NCBI GenBank assembly: GCA_945859605.1
Contig: OX243816.1
Coordinates: forward strand, 24,874,199 to 24,938,198
DNA from: Lumbricus rubellus
Lineage: Eukaryota > Annelida > Clitellata > Crassiclitellata > Lumbricidae
Length of the DNA: 64,000 nucleotides
Direction: 5' to 3'
A model generated the notes under the pieces. The model worked only from the letters and a program-made list of their open reading frames with translations. It did not search any database and was not told the DNA's origin. The position numbers and the translations under genes were made by a program. Positions 1-12,089 of this stretch are shown here, piece by piece. Position 1 is the first letter of the stretch; every line of letters begins with the position of its first letter.

Positions 1-322
1 CATCTTCATCATCATTCGTAGCACATGGTTGCATTTTCTACGATAATCTACAGAATTATCGAAAGGCCGTGTGTCAAGTTGCTGAACGTTGCTCTGAGAA
101 ACTCATCTGTCGATCGCAGCTAAGCCAAATAATAAGTATAATTAAATAAGCGCCAAATAGGTAAATAGGATTATTGCATAATTGTGAATGTGCAGTATTG
201 TTCAATATTATATTTCTATCAAAAGTACTGGACTTCTTGAAATCAGATCTTTATTTGTCAAGTAATCAATTCATACTCGGTTCACGGCATTAAAGCATTT
301 ATATAACGCTACAGTTAACATC
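1..322. other. AT-rich sequence without recognisable gene
   Basis: No ORF, RNA gene or repeat is recognised. The retrotransposon homology to the right starts abruptly near base 323, so this is probably the flank of a 5'-truncated insertion, but no target duplication could be assigned. Confidence 0.4.
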
Positions 323-2274
323 ATGCTGAGGGGCGAGTGCCCAGAGAAGATCCGTAGATTGATGTTTGGAGGTACACTGATTGCGCTATCCAACAAAAGC
401 AATGGTGGCCTCAGACCCATAGTGGTCGGTTATGTCTGGAGGAGATTAACAGCAAAGGCGGCAAATAAATATGCGGTTGATAAACTGGCATCCTTCTTCG
501 CCCCTCTCCGGGTCGGCATAGCTACCCCTGGAGGATGCGAGACGGCGGTTCATGCTGCCAGAGCATTTGTGACAAACATGCCCCAAGGACAGGTCTTCGT
601 CAAGCTAGACTTTAGCAACGCTTTTAATACACTGAGACGAGACATGATGCTGCGGGCAGTTTATGAGACCATACCTGACCTTTATCCGTTTATACATCAG
701 TCATATGCAGCGGAGTCAATGCTTCAATTCGGGGAGTTCGTGGTGAGATCACAGATGGGACTACAGCAGAGGGATCCGTTGGGTCCTCTGCTTTTCTGTT
801 TGCCACTGCAGCCTGCTTTACGGTCACTGACATCCGACTTTCGAGTCGGGTACCTTGATGACCTTTCTCTAGGAGGAAGAACGGAGGACGTGGACCACGA
901 CATGAACATCATACTAGGCTTGGAGCCAACTCTAGGCCTATCCCTGAATAGACAGAAGTGCGAAATCTTGGGGGGTGAAAATATAGCAGAGAGGACATTC
1001 GAGGACTTCAAGGCAGTTACCATGGACTCGATTACTCTGCTGGGAGCACCACTCTGCAAAGGAACGGCACTAGATGAAGCATTGGAAGAACATTCAAAGA
1101 AACTGGAGCAGGCAATGGTGGACATGAGAAGGTTGCCCACGCAGGGAGCTCTGCTGCTTATGAGATCTTGCTTCGGGGCGGCGAGGGTAGCCTTCCTGCT
1201 CAGAACCGCACAATGCTGGGAACACCCGTTGCTGAGCAAAATGGATAAACAGATGATAATTGGATTGGAAGCAATCGTTAACATCAGACTGAGCGACATC
1301 CAATGGATACAGGCGACGTTACCGATAAGAGACGGTGGATTGGGAATTAGAAGGCTTCAGATGCTGGCATCTTCCGCATATCTTGCATCAGCTGCATCAG
1401 CCAGAAATCTTCAATCCGCCATTCTGCACTCGGACAATTGGCAAGACTCGCGAATCCACGCTCCCAAACGGTGCGTCAGAGAACATCACTGCACAGAGGG
1501 TTTGGGACAGACCGCTTATTGAGAAAGATCTAGCTGAGGTGTGGCGCTCGGCTACAGATCCGATTTCCAGGGCCAGATTGGGGCAGTGACTGCCGATCAT
1601 GCTGGTAACTGGATGGCTGTCTTTCCAATCGCCTCTTGCGGACTGTGCCTGAGTCCGAGTTGCGATAGGCCTACGTCTAGGTCTGGATCTGTGCGAGCCA
1701 CTCACGTGTCAATGCGGCGAAACAACAGATACGAGAGGTTATCATGATCTGGCTGTGTAAGCTGTCTGGAGGGAGAAGTGGCAGGCACTTTTCAATGAAT
1801 GACACCATCTGGAAGGCCCTCCAGCGAGCTGAAGTTCCGAGCACCAAAGAACCAGCAGGATTGTTCAGAAGTGACGGAAAAAGACCAGATGGAGCGACAT
1901 TAATACTGTGGTCAAGAGGAAAATATATGACTTGGGATGCCACCCGCGTACACACGTGCGCAACGTCATATATACACCTCACATCCTTAAAACCTGGAGC
2001 AGCAGCAGAGATGGCAGCATCGAAGAAGACTACAAAGTATGCAGAAATCCCCACCACACATGATTTTATTCCAGTGGCACTGGAAACTCTAGGCCCCATC
2101 AACGCTCAGGGTCGGGAGTTCTTGTCAGAACTTGGTCGGCGTCTGACCATGGTTTCTGGGGATCCGCAGGAGACGGCACTTTTGTTTCAGCGCCTTTCCA
2201 TTTGCACGCAGAAGTTCAATGCCGTTGCATTTCGAGGCACTTTTGCACAATTGACCGACGAGGATGACCGTTAA
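323..2274 (+). pseudogene. RLE-type non-LTR retrotransposon, 5'-truncated copy A (RT plus endonuclease)
   Basis: Reverse transcriptase for target-primed retrotransposition, of the R2/R4-like group that uses a restriction-like endonuclease. The first ORF (323-1522, 399 aa) holds RT palm motifs: FVKLDFSNAFNTLRRD (motif A), QQRDPLGPLLFCLPL (motif B) and GYLDDLSLGG (YxDD catalytic box), then thumb sequence LPIRDGGLGIRR. Sister copies read QQGDPLG, so the R in motif B is a degenerative change. The frame is lost between about 1430 and 1740, which destroys the CxC...H...C zinc knuckle. It resumes at 1744-2274 with the endonuclease: GKRPDGATLILW, then WDAT, ending GTFAQLTDEDDR. About 450 N-terminal residues seen in the fullest copy (57.9-63.1 kb) are missing. 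Family-level homology is clear; clade assignment is inference. Confidence 0.85.
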
Positions 2275-2420
2275 CTCCAGAACAACAATGTTTTTATTAT
2301 TGATTTTAAAGCCTGAGGGATCATTTATACCTCGGGCGCTCAAAAAATAAATATAAATAAATAAATAATAAATAATAATAATAATGATAATAATAATGAT
2401 AATAATTATAATTATTAAAA
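2275..2420 (+). repeat. 3' UTR hairpin and (TAA)n tail of retrotransposon copy A
   Basis: After the stop codon the 3' UTR carries CCTGAGG (2312-2318) and CCTCGGG (2330-2336), which can pair across an 11-base loop, then A-rich sequence and (TAA)n. The same stem-loop occurs at 51138-51164 with perfect 8-bp arms, and a related one at 27622-27647. A 3' hairpin next to the tail is probably recognised by the element's own reverse transcriptase (inference). Confidence 0.6.
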
Positions 2421-2605
2421 TTATAATAATAGTCTATTATTATTATTTATTTTTTTATTTTTTATTTTTATTTTTTAAAATTTTTACTTTAGGTATTTAT
2501 GATCCCTCAGGTGTTCAAAATAATATCCGGAGATGGAAATGATGTTACTCTGGAACGGCCTCATCTTCGTCAAGATTTTGGTGGGTATTATTATTATTAT
2601 TATTA
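2421..2605. repeat. AT-rich low-complexity spacer with a (TTA)n run
   Basis: Irregular TTA/TAA sequence with a GATCCCTCAGG word near 2502-2512. That word resembles half of the retrotransposon 3' hairpin, so this is probably the decayed tail of another copy. No gene is seen. Confidence 0.5.
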
Positions 2606-3325
2606 ACAACATTCTTTTATTAAACAAAACATTCTTACAAGAAACAGCACAAGAAGTTCTTTGTTCCCTAGTTAGCGGTCCTCAACACAGAACAACTGTG
2701 TGAAAGTGCCTCGAAATACAACTGCGTTAAATCGTTGCGTGCAAATTGAGAGGCGTTGGAAGAGATGAGTGGTTTCGAGTGGGTTGCCAGTAATAACTGT
2801 CAAACGCCGACCTAATTCAGATAAAAATTCAGAGCCTGATTTGTTGATCGGACCGAGTGTTTCGAGAGCAACAGGGATAAAAATCATGTGTTGCGGGAGG
2901 TTCACGTACTTCGCATTTTTTCGTGTTGCAGCCACTTCCGCCGCACCCCCGGGGATAATCGATGTCACATGGATGTATGAGGTGGCGCACGTGTGGATGC
3001 TTGTGGCACCCCAGGCATTGTATTTTCCTCTCGACCACGGGATCAACGTCGCGCCATCAGGTCGTTTGCCGTCGGTACGGAACAGGCCAGGCGGTTCTTT
3101 CGTGCTGGGAGTATCAGCTCTCTGGAGGGCCCTCCAAATGATGTCATTAATTGCGAAGTGTCTGCTGGCTCGCCCCCCAGATTGCTTGCAGACCAAACCG
3201 TGGTGTCCTCCTGGATCCACCATCTCTCCACACTGGCACTGGTGTGGCGTGTTGAGATTTAGACCCAAGCGTAACCCTATCGCCACCCTGACGGCCTCGT
3301 TGCTAAGACCTAACCCACAAGATAT
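2606..3325 (-). pseudogene. RLE-type retrotransposon copy B, C-terminal endonuclease fragment
   Basis: A 204-aa ORF (2672-3286, minus) holds only the C-terminal third of the element's protein: MAIGLRLGLNLNTPHQCQCG opens it with the zinc knuckle (CQCGEMVDPGGHHGLVC), followed by the catalytic region GKRPDGATLIPW and the conserved tail FIPVALETLGPI...FNAVVFRGTF. WDAT of other copies reads WGAT here, so one acidic position is lost. The fragment lies between (TTA)n runs on both sides and stops abruptly at about 3325 in the array, as expected of a 5'-truncated insertion into, or recombination within, the microsatellite. Confidence 0.8.
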
Positions 3326-3339
3326 TATTGTTGTTGTTG

Positions 3340-3437
<98 letters not shown>

Positions 3438-3447
3438 GTTATTATTA
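3326..3447. repeat. (TTG/TTA)n microsatellite
   Basis: About 120 bases of almost pure TTA trinucleotide repeat, beginning with a few TTG units. It separates retrotransposon copies B and C. The isoleucine-rich ORF it creates is not a gene. Confidence 0.95.
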
Positions 3448-4731
<1,284 letters not shown>

Positions 4732-4734
4732 ATG

Positions 4735-4927
4735 TTATATTCCTCTAAAAACAGAGTACGTCGGCCTCGTCGAGCCCAGGCATGCGATGGCGTTGAATCG
4801 CTGAACTGTTGCAGATATTTTCTGGAACAGGAAGAAGGTTTCCTGAGGGTCTTCAGTAATGCGTGACAATCGTCGACCGAGTTCTGTGATGAAGGCCAGG
4901 CCTTCTTCGTCCATAGGCCCCAGCGTT
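4735..4927 (-). pseudogene. RLE-type retrotransposon copy D, last ~65 codons
   Basis: A short minus-strand piece between two (TTA)n arrays encodes only the end of the protein, matching LGPMDEEGLAFITELGRRLS and the FLFQK...QRFNAIA tail of the copy at 34.0-34.9 kb. It is an extreme 5'-truncated copy, too short to appear as a clean ORF. Confidence 0.75.
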
Positions 4928-5538
<611 letters not shown>

Positions 5539-5568
<30 letters not shown>

Positions 5569-5605
5569 GCCTCGAAAGGTCACGGCATTAAAGCGTTGGA
5601 TTATT
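5539..5605 (-). pseudogene. RLE-type retrotransposon copy E, last ~20 codons
   Basis: The minus strand encodes QRFNAVTFRGSFVHPDFAEY, the C-terminal signature of the RLE group (compare QRFNAVTFSGSF at 48.3 kb). Only the 3' tip of the element is present, ending in a short ATT run near 5600. Confidence 0.7.
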
Positions 5606-5708
5606 ATTATCATCTCGGAGTGCCAACTTGGGGAAATGTAAAGGTAATTGTGAATATGGTAACTGAAGTGAACTGACTAAGAAAAATCAAGGGCAGGAGA
5701 TTCAGCAG

Positions 5709-6080
5709 AGGTAGCTGGACATTTACCCCCCGGACTTTTTTTCCCGGACAATTACCCCCCATTCCCGGACATTTTTAACTAGGACATTTACCTCCCCGGA
5801 CAATTCCCATCTGTACATATAGGTTAGGCATCGTGAGGGTCGGTTAGGGTTAGTGATAGGGTTAGTGCAGTCATTCATTAACATAGGTTAGGCATCGTGA
5901 GAGTTGGTTAAGTTCAGGTTAGGCATCGTGAGGGTCGGTTAGGGTCAGGTTAGGCATCGTGACGGTCGGTTAGAGTTAGTGCAGTCATTCATTAACATAG
6001 GGATCCTTATGGGGGGGGGGGGTATCCTAGGTCGGGAGAAAAACGTCCGGGGGCTAAATGTCCGGGGGATTATGTCCTAC
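5709..6080. mobile_element. GGACA-family inverted-repeat element 1 (372 bp)
   Basis: The left end is a cluster of GGACATTTACCCCCC/GGACAATTACCCCCC units (about 5715-5810). The right end carries the reverse complement (CCGGGGGCTAAATGTCCGGG, about 6025-6080). The 9-bp words ATTCAGCAG (5700-5708) and ATTCAGGAG (6081-6089) flank it and differ at one position, consistent with a 9-bp target duplication. The interior has tandem copies of AGGTTAGGCATCGTGAGGGT (5820-5990). There is no coding capacity, so it is non-autonomous. Two further delimited elements and one single end occur in the window. Confidence 0.75.
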
Positions 6081-6277
6081 ATTCAGGAGCAGGAGAGAGA
6101 GAATCAGAAACGTAAAGACAAGAGAGGAGCTGGGCGCCGAAGAAACGGTTGTGGGCAAAATCAAGCCATGTGGAGCGAATGGAGAAAAAAAGACTACTCC
6201 TCGCGACCTTGCACGGGCACGTGGAGGGAGATAGAGGCAGAGGAATATATCCAAAGACATGGATGCATAACGTCAAG
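6081..6277. other. Purine-rich sequence, no gene recognised
   Basis: The ORF here (5979-6347) runs across the boundary of the GGACA element and has no recognisable domain; I do not consider it a gene. Confidence 0.3.
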
Positions 6278-6360
6278 GGGCCCACAGCTCCATGATGCTT
6301 CTTCATCCAGCAGCTTGGTGACCTGCCTGGGATATTATGCAGATTAGCTTGCCGTACATA

Positions 6361-6395
<35 letters not shown>

Positions 6396-8250
6396 TATAT
6401 AATTATTATGTGTATATGAAATAGTATAATACACCAAGATACTTCCGCCAAGTGAATGGAAAGATCTTGTGCATACATGTGCACCAGCTAGCTAATCTGC
6501 ATAAGACCAGACCATGGCCTTCAAGCAGGGTGAGAATTGCTGGGGGTTTGGGACCAGGCAGACTACAGTGCCACTGGACAGTTCACCAGCCGAGTATAGC
6601 CGATCCTGTATACTAGCTATCTACACGGTGTCCCAATTGAAGTGAGCCCCTTTTTGTTTTGGCGATATACTTGTCAATTCTAAATGAAACTCTATAAAAT
6701 TTCACAACATGTAAGAGGGATAAATTATCAATGTGTCCTGAAAATTCTATCCAATTCAACGAACAAAGTCCAAAGTTATGCACGTAGAAATTTGGGCAAC
6801 TAAAATTCTAAGTTTCCAACATGTAAAAGATAGGAAATTAGTGTTAGCTCTGTTCTTCAAAACTGATGTTCAAAATGTCCTCCATTAGCTCGAATGCATG
6901 CTCTAAGGCGATTTCGCCATTCATTGATTGCATTGTCAACAATCTTTTTAATCAAAACGATTACATTCTTCCACATTTCGCTGTTTGAAGTGATCACTGA
7001 TGAACGTCACGCGTATGCGAGTTTCATAAGGCTGCGATGGGCCAGTTTCTGTTAGAAATTCCTTTAAAAATCTTTTGCAACGTAATGTTTTTCTTCTATT
7101 AAATTGTTTATTAAACCCAAATCATCTTTGCTGAAAACCATTCTTATTATTGTCCCCTAACATGGAAATGACGGAAATAGCCTATGACGGGAATATTTAT
7201 TAATTTATAAAGTAAGGCGTGCAGTTGCAAGCAATAATTTCCTATCTTTTACATGTTGGTAACTTACAATTTCCTTTGTCCAAATTTGAATGTGCATAAC
7301 TTCGGGCTCTATTCGCAGAATTGGATAAAATTTTCAGGAAACATTGATAATTTATCCCTCTTACCTTTTCTGAAATTTCACAGAGTTTCACTTAGAATTA
7401 ACAGATATATCACCAAAACAAAAAGGGGCTCACTTCAATTGGGACACCGTGTATAATTCTATAATCTATACCTGTTCATGTTTTTATCTTTACCTCAGAG
7501 CATGGCCTACAAGCAGGGTGAGAATTTCCGGGGGTTTGGGGGTTTCAACTCCCAGTCTTTCTTCGAGCCCCATAGTAAAGTCTGTTTTACACCCAAATTC
7601 CAAGTGGATAATGGTCCATCCCCCAGTTAATTTTCCACAATTCTTACACTGTCTACAAACAAGGTTCTTTCAATACATATTGACCTCCAAATGAACGATG
7701 TACCTTTGTTTATAAATCTGGGCACCAGTTGAAAATATATTTGAAATCTCAATTGATAAACTGAGAAGCCAGCCAGTGTAAAGTGATATAATACAACCTG
7801 GCATTGACTCTGCTAGCCCTTGGCAGGAGGCCAAAGGGCTAGCAGTGGAAGTGGAAGGCCCAACAATTGAGAGGCCGGACGCTGTCTAGCTGAGGAGCAG
7901 GCTCCGAGGAACAATACAATTCTCCCACCTCTGCCAGCAGAATATTACAGGGCTCGATGGTCAGCTGTATTAGCAGGTATACTGTATACAAGTTTACCTG
8001 CTAATACCCGACGCTGTATAGCTGCGGAACAGGCTGGGAGGAACAAAACAATTTCACCCACCCCTGCCAGCAGAATATTGCAGAGCTGGATGGCCAGCAG
8101 AATATTGCAGGGCTGGATGGCCAGCTGTATTAGCGGGTATACAAGTTTACCTGTCTTATGGCTTATGTGTCAACCAAGTTTGTCTATGGGCGATTATATA
8201 AATGTATAGTCGACCTAGATTCTTTTCTCCCCCTCCCTTGAGACATGCCA
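6278..8250. repeat. Left diverged inverted repeat of the Polinton-like element
   Basis: Blocks of this region recur in reverse complement at 12090-12778: CCCACAGCTCC (near 6280 and 12770), GCTAATCTGCATAAGACC (near 6490 and 12730), GCTAGCCCTTGGCAGG-type sequence near 7810, and the CAGCAGAATATTGCAGGGCT block near 8100. The arms are diverged and carry internal tandem duplications (for example 7870-8000 against 8010-8130). An (AT)n run lies at 6357-6402. Long terminal inverted repeats are typical of Polintons. The exact outer end is uncertain, and a mariner-like element interrupts this arm. Confidence 0.7.
6624..7451. mobile_element. Tc1/mariner-like element with ~215-bp inverted repeats
   Basis: Starts CACGGTGTCCCAATTGAAGT and ends with the reverse complement, flanked by TA on both sides (6622-6623 and 7452-7453), the hallmark of Tc1/mariner insertion. 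The inverted arms are about 215 bp and imperfect. Between them the minus strand (about 6866-6983) still encodes INEWRNRLRACIRANGGHFE, which resembles the end of a mariner-type transposase. The rest of the transposase is gone, so this 828-bp copy is non-autonomous. It lies inside the left arm of the Polinton-like element and is therefore younger than it. Confidence 0.85.
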
Positions 8251-8519
8251 ACGGTCATCCCTGGGATCATTAGTGCAATGATATCGGAACCTAGTAGTAC
8301 AATAATTAGGCTTCTAAAGCAATAAACCAGTAATCAACCCAAAAAATCAGTAATCAACCCAATTCCCGCTTCAAATAAATCAGTTTAACCAATACCAACC
8401 AATAAAAAGAAACCCAATCCATGGTTCAATCCAGCGTCTACACCCAATCCTCGGTTCGAATCCCTACCTTATAGGATAAAAAATCAGCCTACGCAAAACT
8501 TTTTTCTTGTGTATATAAA

Positions 8520-10258
8520 ATGTCAGATAATATTTTCTCGCGACAGTTTAAAGAAGTACCGTCTCAATATAAAATGGACTATTCGAAGAACACTGTTATT
8601 GGATTAAGAAAAATCGCCAAGCAGAGCGGCTTGGTTGGATACACGAGACTGCGGAAGGCAGAGTTGATTGCTAAAATTATAGCCTATAACGGTAGGTTGC
8701 TTGACGCACCCGTTCCCGACATTGAATTCCCAATACTCCAACCCGTACCAGCCACGACAGTACGAAAAATATTCGATAAAACAAAATCAGCGATTAATAC
8801 ATTCGCAAAGTGTATTGAAGGGTATATTCCCGAAGAACCAAAGAAAAAGGTGAGTGAAAAGTTAGAAGCGCTTCTAACCAAAGTGAATTCCATATTCGCT
8901 AACATTCATTCGAAGACGCGTAAAATTAGAGAGACGGCATCGGCTATCAAAGGCTTCACGAAACAATACACAGTAGAGGGGGCTAGCGGTATTGATGCCA
9001 CATCTTTTCTCGACATCGTTCAAGCACAGGTGGTAGACTTGTTGTCAAAAAATCGACAGACAAAGACCAACTTTGTCCTCACCTGCACAATGGAGAATAT
9101 CAGAATTCTAAGAAACTCAATATGAAGACTGGAGAAGTAGAATCAAAAGATTTTCCATTCGTTTCAAGGACTGAGGTGATTCTAGACTCCACTGATGTAG
9201 GTGAAATTTATAATAGCGCGAAAGATAAAATTATGGAGTCGATGGCAACCTTCCAGATGCGAGGTAGTAACTGGAGACTCCGTGCGGTTCAAAAATTAGA
9301 AATCAACACGGTTGTTTATAAACCGCTGAAAGGTAGTTCTTACATTCCACTTCCTGGGTATTTAGCTTGTAAAAAGGCTATTATTAACATGAAAAACGAC
9401 AACGATGAATGTTTTAAATGGTGTATTACTAGAACCCCATTGATGGTAGCGCGGAGAGAATCACGAGAGATCTAAAAGAACAATCTAAGAAACAATGTTA
9501 ATAATAGCCTTTTTACAATCTAACTTTGTTTTAGTTGTGGAAAACAATTAGCACATTGTGCCTGTGTCTGTCAGGCGTTTGCACATTTGCACATTTGTTT
9601 GCACATTTTAAAACGGAAATAAATGATGGTTTATAATCTAAGAAACTCAATTGGAGTGGTATCGAATTCCCAGTAGCGGCGGATGCTAATGTGATAAGTA
9701 AGTTTGAGAGAAGTAATAATATTAGTGTTAATGTTTTTGGTTATGAGAACGGCCTGTTCCCTTTATATATATATCGAAGAACGAAAGCAATATCTGCGTA
9801 GATCTGATGCTTATTTCCGATGGTGAAAAGAAGCACTACTGTTGGATTAAGAACTTTAATAGATTGCTAGCATTAGCCTACGAACAGAAAAATCCCATAA
9901 TTCGATGCACTATTGCAGAAGATGTTTAATCGGTTATAGAAAAGTAGAATCGTTACACAAACATACCGAGTACTGTTCGCAGCAGGACGCCCAACGAATA
10001 GAACTTCCAGAACCTGGGACTATGTTAAGTTTTAAAAATGATTGTAGAAAAATGAGAGTACCTTTTATCGTCTATGCGGATTTCGAATCGTTCATCAAAC
10101 CTATCGATACATGCCAACCCGATCCTAACACGTCTTACACCAATAAATACCAGAAACATACGCCCAGCTCGTTTTGTTATCACTTAAAATGCTTCGACGA
10201 CGATGTTTATTCCCAAGAGCCAGTGAGGTTTACGGCTGAAAACGAAGACGACGATGTT
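8520..10258 (+). pseudogene. Protein-primed-type DNA polymerase B, N-terminal half, Polinton/Maverick-like (broken)
   Basis: Remains of the replicative polymerase gene of a virus-like DNA transposon. Order: a SAP/Rho-N-like helical segment (GLRKIAKQSGLVGYTRLRKA, 8610-8670), a linker, a conserved region containing LEINTVVYKPLKGSSYIPLP (9297-9356) and FKWCITRT (9412-9435), a C2H2-like finger CRRCLIGYRKVESLHKHTEY (9911-9970), then exonuclease motif I FIVYADFESF (10067-10096) with its D and E. Reading shifts frame near 9120, near 9433, near 9765 and near 9900, and a retrotransposon tail is inserted at 9494. Coding stops at about 10258. The remaining exonuclease motifs and the whole polymerase palm are deleted, with opposite-strand genes directly abutting. 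Family-level recognition is strong; whether it is a Polinton proper or an adintovirus-like relative is undecided. Confidence 0.8.
9494..9634 (+). mobile_element. 5'-truncated RLE retrotransposon 3' UTR inserted in the polymerase gene
   Basis: The 141 bases between two copies of AATCTAAGAAAC (9482-9493 and 9635-9646) match the 3' UTR of the RLE retrotransposon at about 63460-63575, including TGCCTGTGTCTGTCAGGCGT and the GGAAATAAATGATG end. The 12-bp duplication is the target site. Removing the insert and one duplicate restores continuity of the polymerase homology. The insertion is therefore a dead-on-arrival copy made by target-primed reverse transcription. Confidence 0.9.
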
Positions 10259-10583
10259 ATAGTATATTATTAATATTAGTTCCATCGCTGGCCCTTGCGC
10301 CATTATCGAATATCCGCGCCAAGACAGCCGCATTCGATTGCGTAAGCTTCGGTATCGTTTCGATTTTTTCAACCGCACGCGGCGCTAGAACCGATGATGC
10401 TAAAAGTTTAGCCGCTGCTTTATCCACTAAACGTTTGCCAGCCTCTACAGCGGTATTTTTTCCGACGTCTAGCGCCTTCTTACCCAACTCTCTCGCGGCG
10501 TCTTTACCCGCGCTAAGGGCGGACGATGCGACTCGGTTAGCGACACCCGAAGAGCTTCTTAAAAACTCCGGTAATAGTATCCA
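10258..10583 (-). pseudogene. pX/core-like basic, Ala/Lys-rich small protein of Polinton-like element
   Basis: A minus-strand frame without stops runs from about 10583 to 10257. The part starting at a Met (10487) gives a 76-aa Lys/Ala-rich helical protein beginning MGKKALDVGKNTAVEAGKRL. Sequence upstream in the same frame (…SSSGVANRVASSALSAGK) belongs to it. A better start, MDTITG, lies in another frame just upstream, so a frameshift is likely. Short basic, Gly/Ala-rich proteins of this kind accompany PolB in Polinton/adintovirus genomes, where they are compared with adenovirus core peptides. That role is inferred from context and composition only. Confidence 0.5.
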
Positions 10584-10646
10584 TTATTCCCGCTCCCCCA
10601 ATAACGTATTTTCTTGAATATCTTCTATTTGCGATGACGAGCATTT

Positions 10647-11561
10647 TTATAATCGCAACATTAAGTTTTTATATTTATCTTTATCTATCGGTCTCTGTCG
10701 TAATAGTTCATCGCAAATACCAACGATCTCGTTTCTCGCCCCCGTATTACCTGCACCGTAGCTGGCGAGTCGTAGCTGTAACATTTCTACTAAAGCATTC
10801 GGATCTTGAGGAATAACCACGACTCCTTTACCAGTCTTCGGTGTCTGTTTCCCAGACTTCAATTCCCATATCGGTTTAATTATGTTTCTATACTTTTCGC
10901 CTCTATTCCATTTTGCTTTACTCGGATCCTTAGGCGGCCTCATAGCATTCGTCGTGTCTAGAATCTCGGCGTAATCGGAAAGATCTTTGGCGTCGTAAAT
11001 CGACTCGTTCGGTTTAGCCATCGTTAGTAGCTCCCAAAGTCCCGGAGTACCAGCGTAAGTCTTTTCACCCACCGTTATATCATCGTTCTGAATCGATACG
11101 GGTGTGTCTCCGATATGAAATACACCGCCCTTAGAATCTAGGCCGAACGTTGTATCTGTAGATTTTTTATTAGAGGCGTATTGGTGTAGGTATTTCACTG
11201 CTAGGTCTCCTAATTCTAGGGTTCTAACGTCTTCTATAGGATCTTCATAGGCCTCTATCGAGGGATGCTGGGGAAACTGTATGGCTTTTAACGAAGAAGA
11301 AATCGACGCAGGAAGCGCTATTAGAGCGTTAGACGTAGCTGCCGAGTTTTCCTTAATAGTGGACAACAAGGCATTTTGTTCTTTCGATATCGTGGATTGC
11401 GAGTCGACGATAGGCTTGTACAACTTTACCAATTCTTGTTGCAATCCTATATCACCGAGTTTCTCGGATAAATTATTTCGTTGTATGTTTTTCTTCGTCT
11501 TCAGAAACTCTTCAACGATAAACTTGCGTTTTGATGGATCGGTTATTTTTAGAAACGACAT
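10647..11561 (-). CDS. DUF8207-like protein of Polinton-like element
   Basis: A 304-aa uninterrupted ORF beginning MSFLKITDPSKRKFIVEEFL, with a helical N-terminus (residues 1-110) and a globular C-terminal part containing GTPGLWELLTMAKPN (about 169-183) and a Gly/Lys-rich KSGKQTPKTGKG segment (about 236-247). I recognise it as the type of uncharacterised protein recently labelled DUF8207, found with PolB genes in animal genomes; this is memory, not a search result. No catalytic motif is visible, and a virion or DNA-packaging role would be a guess. It is the only intact-looking gene of the element and lies between the pX-like remnant and the integrase remnant on the same strand. Confidence 0.65.
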   Translation of the reverse strand: MSFLKITDPSKRKFIVEEFLKTKKNIQRNNLSEKLGDIGLQQELVKLYKPIVDSQSTISKEQNALLSTIKENSAATSNALIALPASISSSLKAIQFPQHPSIEAYEDPIEDVRTLELGDLAVKYLHQYASNKKSTDTTFGLDSKGGVFHIGDTPVSIQNDDITVGEKTYAGTPGLWELLTMAKPNESIYDAKDLSDYAEILDTTNAMRPPKDPSKAKWNRGEKYRNIIKPIWELKSGKQTPKTGKGVVVIPQDPNALVEMLQLRLASYGAGNTGARNEIVGICDELLRQRPIDKDKYKNLMLRL

Positions 11562-11582
11562 TTTTATAATATACGGTATTAT

Positions 11583-11690
11583 GTTTTAAGTTTCACGTTC
11601 TATGTTCTATGTTCTATGTTTTATGTTCTATGTTTTATGTTTTATGTTTTATGTTCTATGTTTTATGTTCTATGTTCTATGTTCACATGT
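11583..11690. repeat. (GTTCTATGTT/GTTTTATGTT)n minisatellite
   Basis: About eleven to thirteen imperfect 7-10 bp units of TTCTATG or TTTTATG between the DUF8207-like ORF start and the integrase remnant. It occupies the position of the intergenic or promoter region of the DUF8207-like gene. Confidence 0.85.
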
Positions 11691-11908
11691 TCACTAAGTC
11701 TTCGTTATTCACCCAAGAATTAAACGAGTCTGGATAACCAAGCCATTTAACGAAAGATTTCTTCCCGCGTTTCCGGATAATCTTTTCTATTCTAAATATT
11801 TCTTGAGTCGTCTTCTGTAGCTACCGTTCATAAAAAGAGCCTTGTATTTCCTCGGCATTAGAATCAGTAATCTTGTAAGTCGGCGGATCCGTGTACTGAA
11901 AGGCTCTT
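11683..11908 (-). pseudogene. Polinton-type integrase C-terminus with chromodomain (remnant)
   Basis: One minus-strand frame gives DPPTYKITDSNAEEIQGSFY, an in-frame TAG, then FRIEKIIRKRGKKSFVKWLG and YPDSFNSWVNNEDL before a stop at 11683. The PPTYKI...SFYE segment resembles the C-terminal domain of retroviral-type integrases. The KWLGYP...FNSW segment is a chromodomain signature. This pairing is typical of integrases of Polinton/Maverick elements. The catalytic DDE core should lie upstream (higher coordinates) but is missing; 11909-12089 shows only short, unrelated-looking sequence. The stop codon and truncation make it non-functional. Confidence 0.75.
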
Positions 11909-12089
11909 TCACAATTCATTCAAGCATTCTTTCTTTGGTGTTAGAAGCTGCTCGTTGTCAGAGTCTGAGATTTGCAATGAACACTGAAATGGTTTGATTG
12001 GTGGGGTAGCGGTGCCAAGCTGATGTTGAAATCCTTAGACATTGTGGAATAACTAAGCTTCTAACACAATATACAACTTATACTAAAAC

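Noticed and set aside
724..1299. Antisense ORFs to the reverse transcriptase (724-1299, 1094-1303 and similar elsewhere)
   Set aside because: Shadow frames of the RLE coding sequence without independent homology.
5820..5990. GGTTAGGGTTAG words resembling telomere repeats
   Set aside because: They belong to an imperfect ~35-bp tandem unit inside a GGACA element; no pure (TTAGGG)n run is present.
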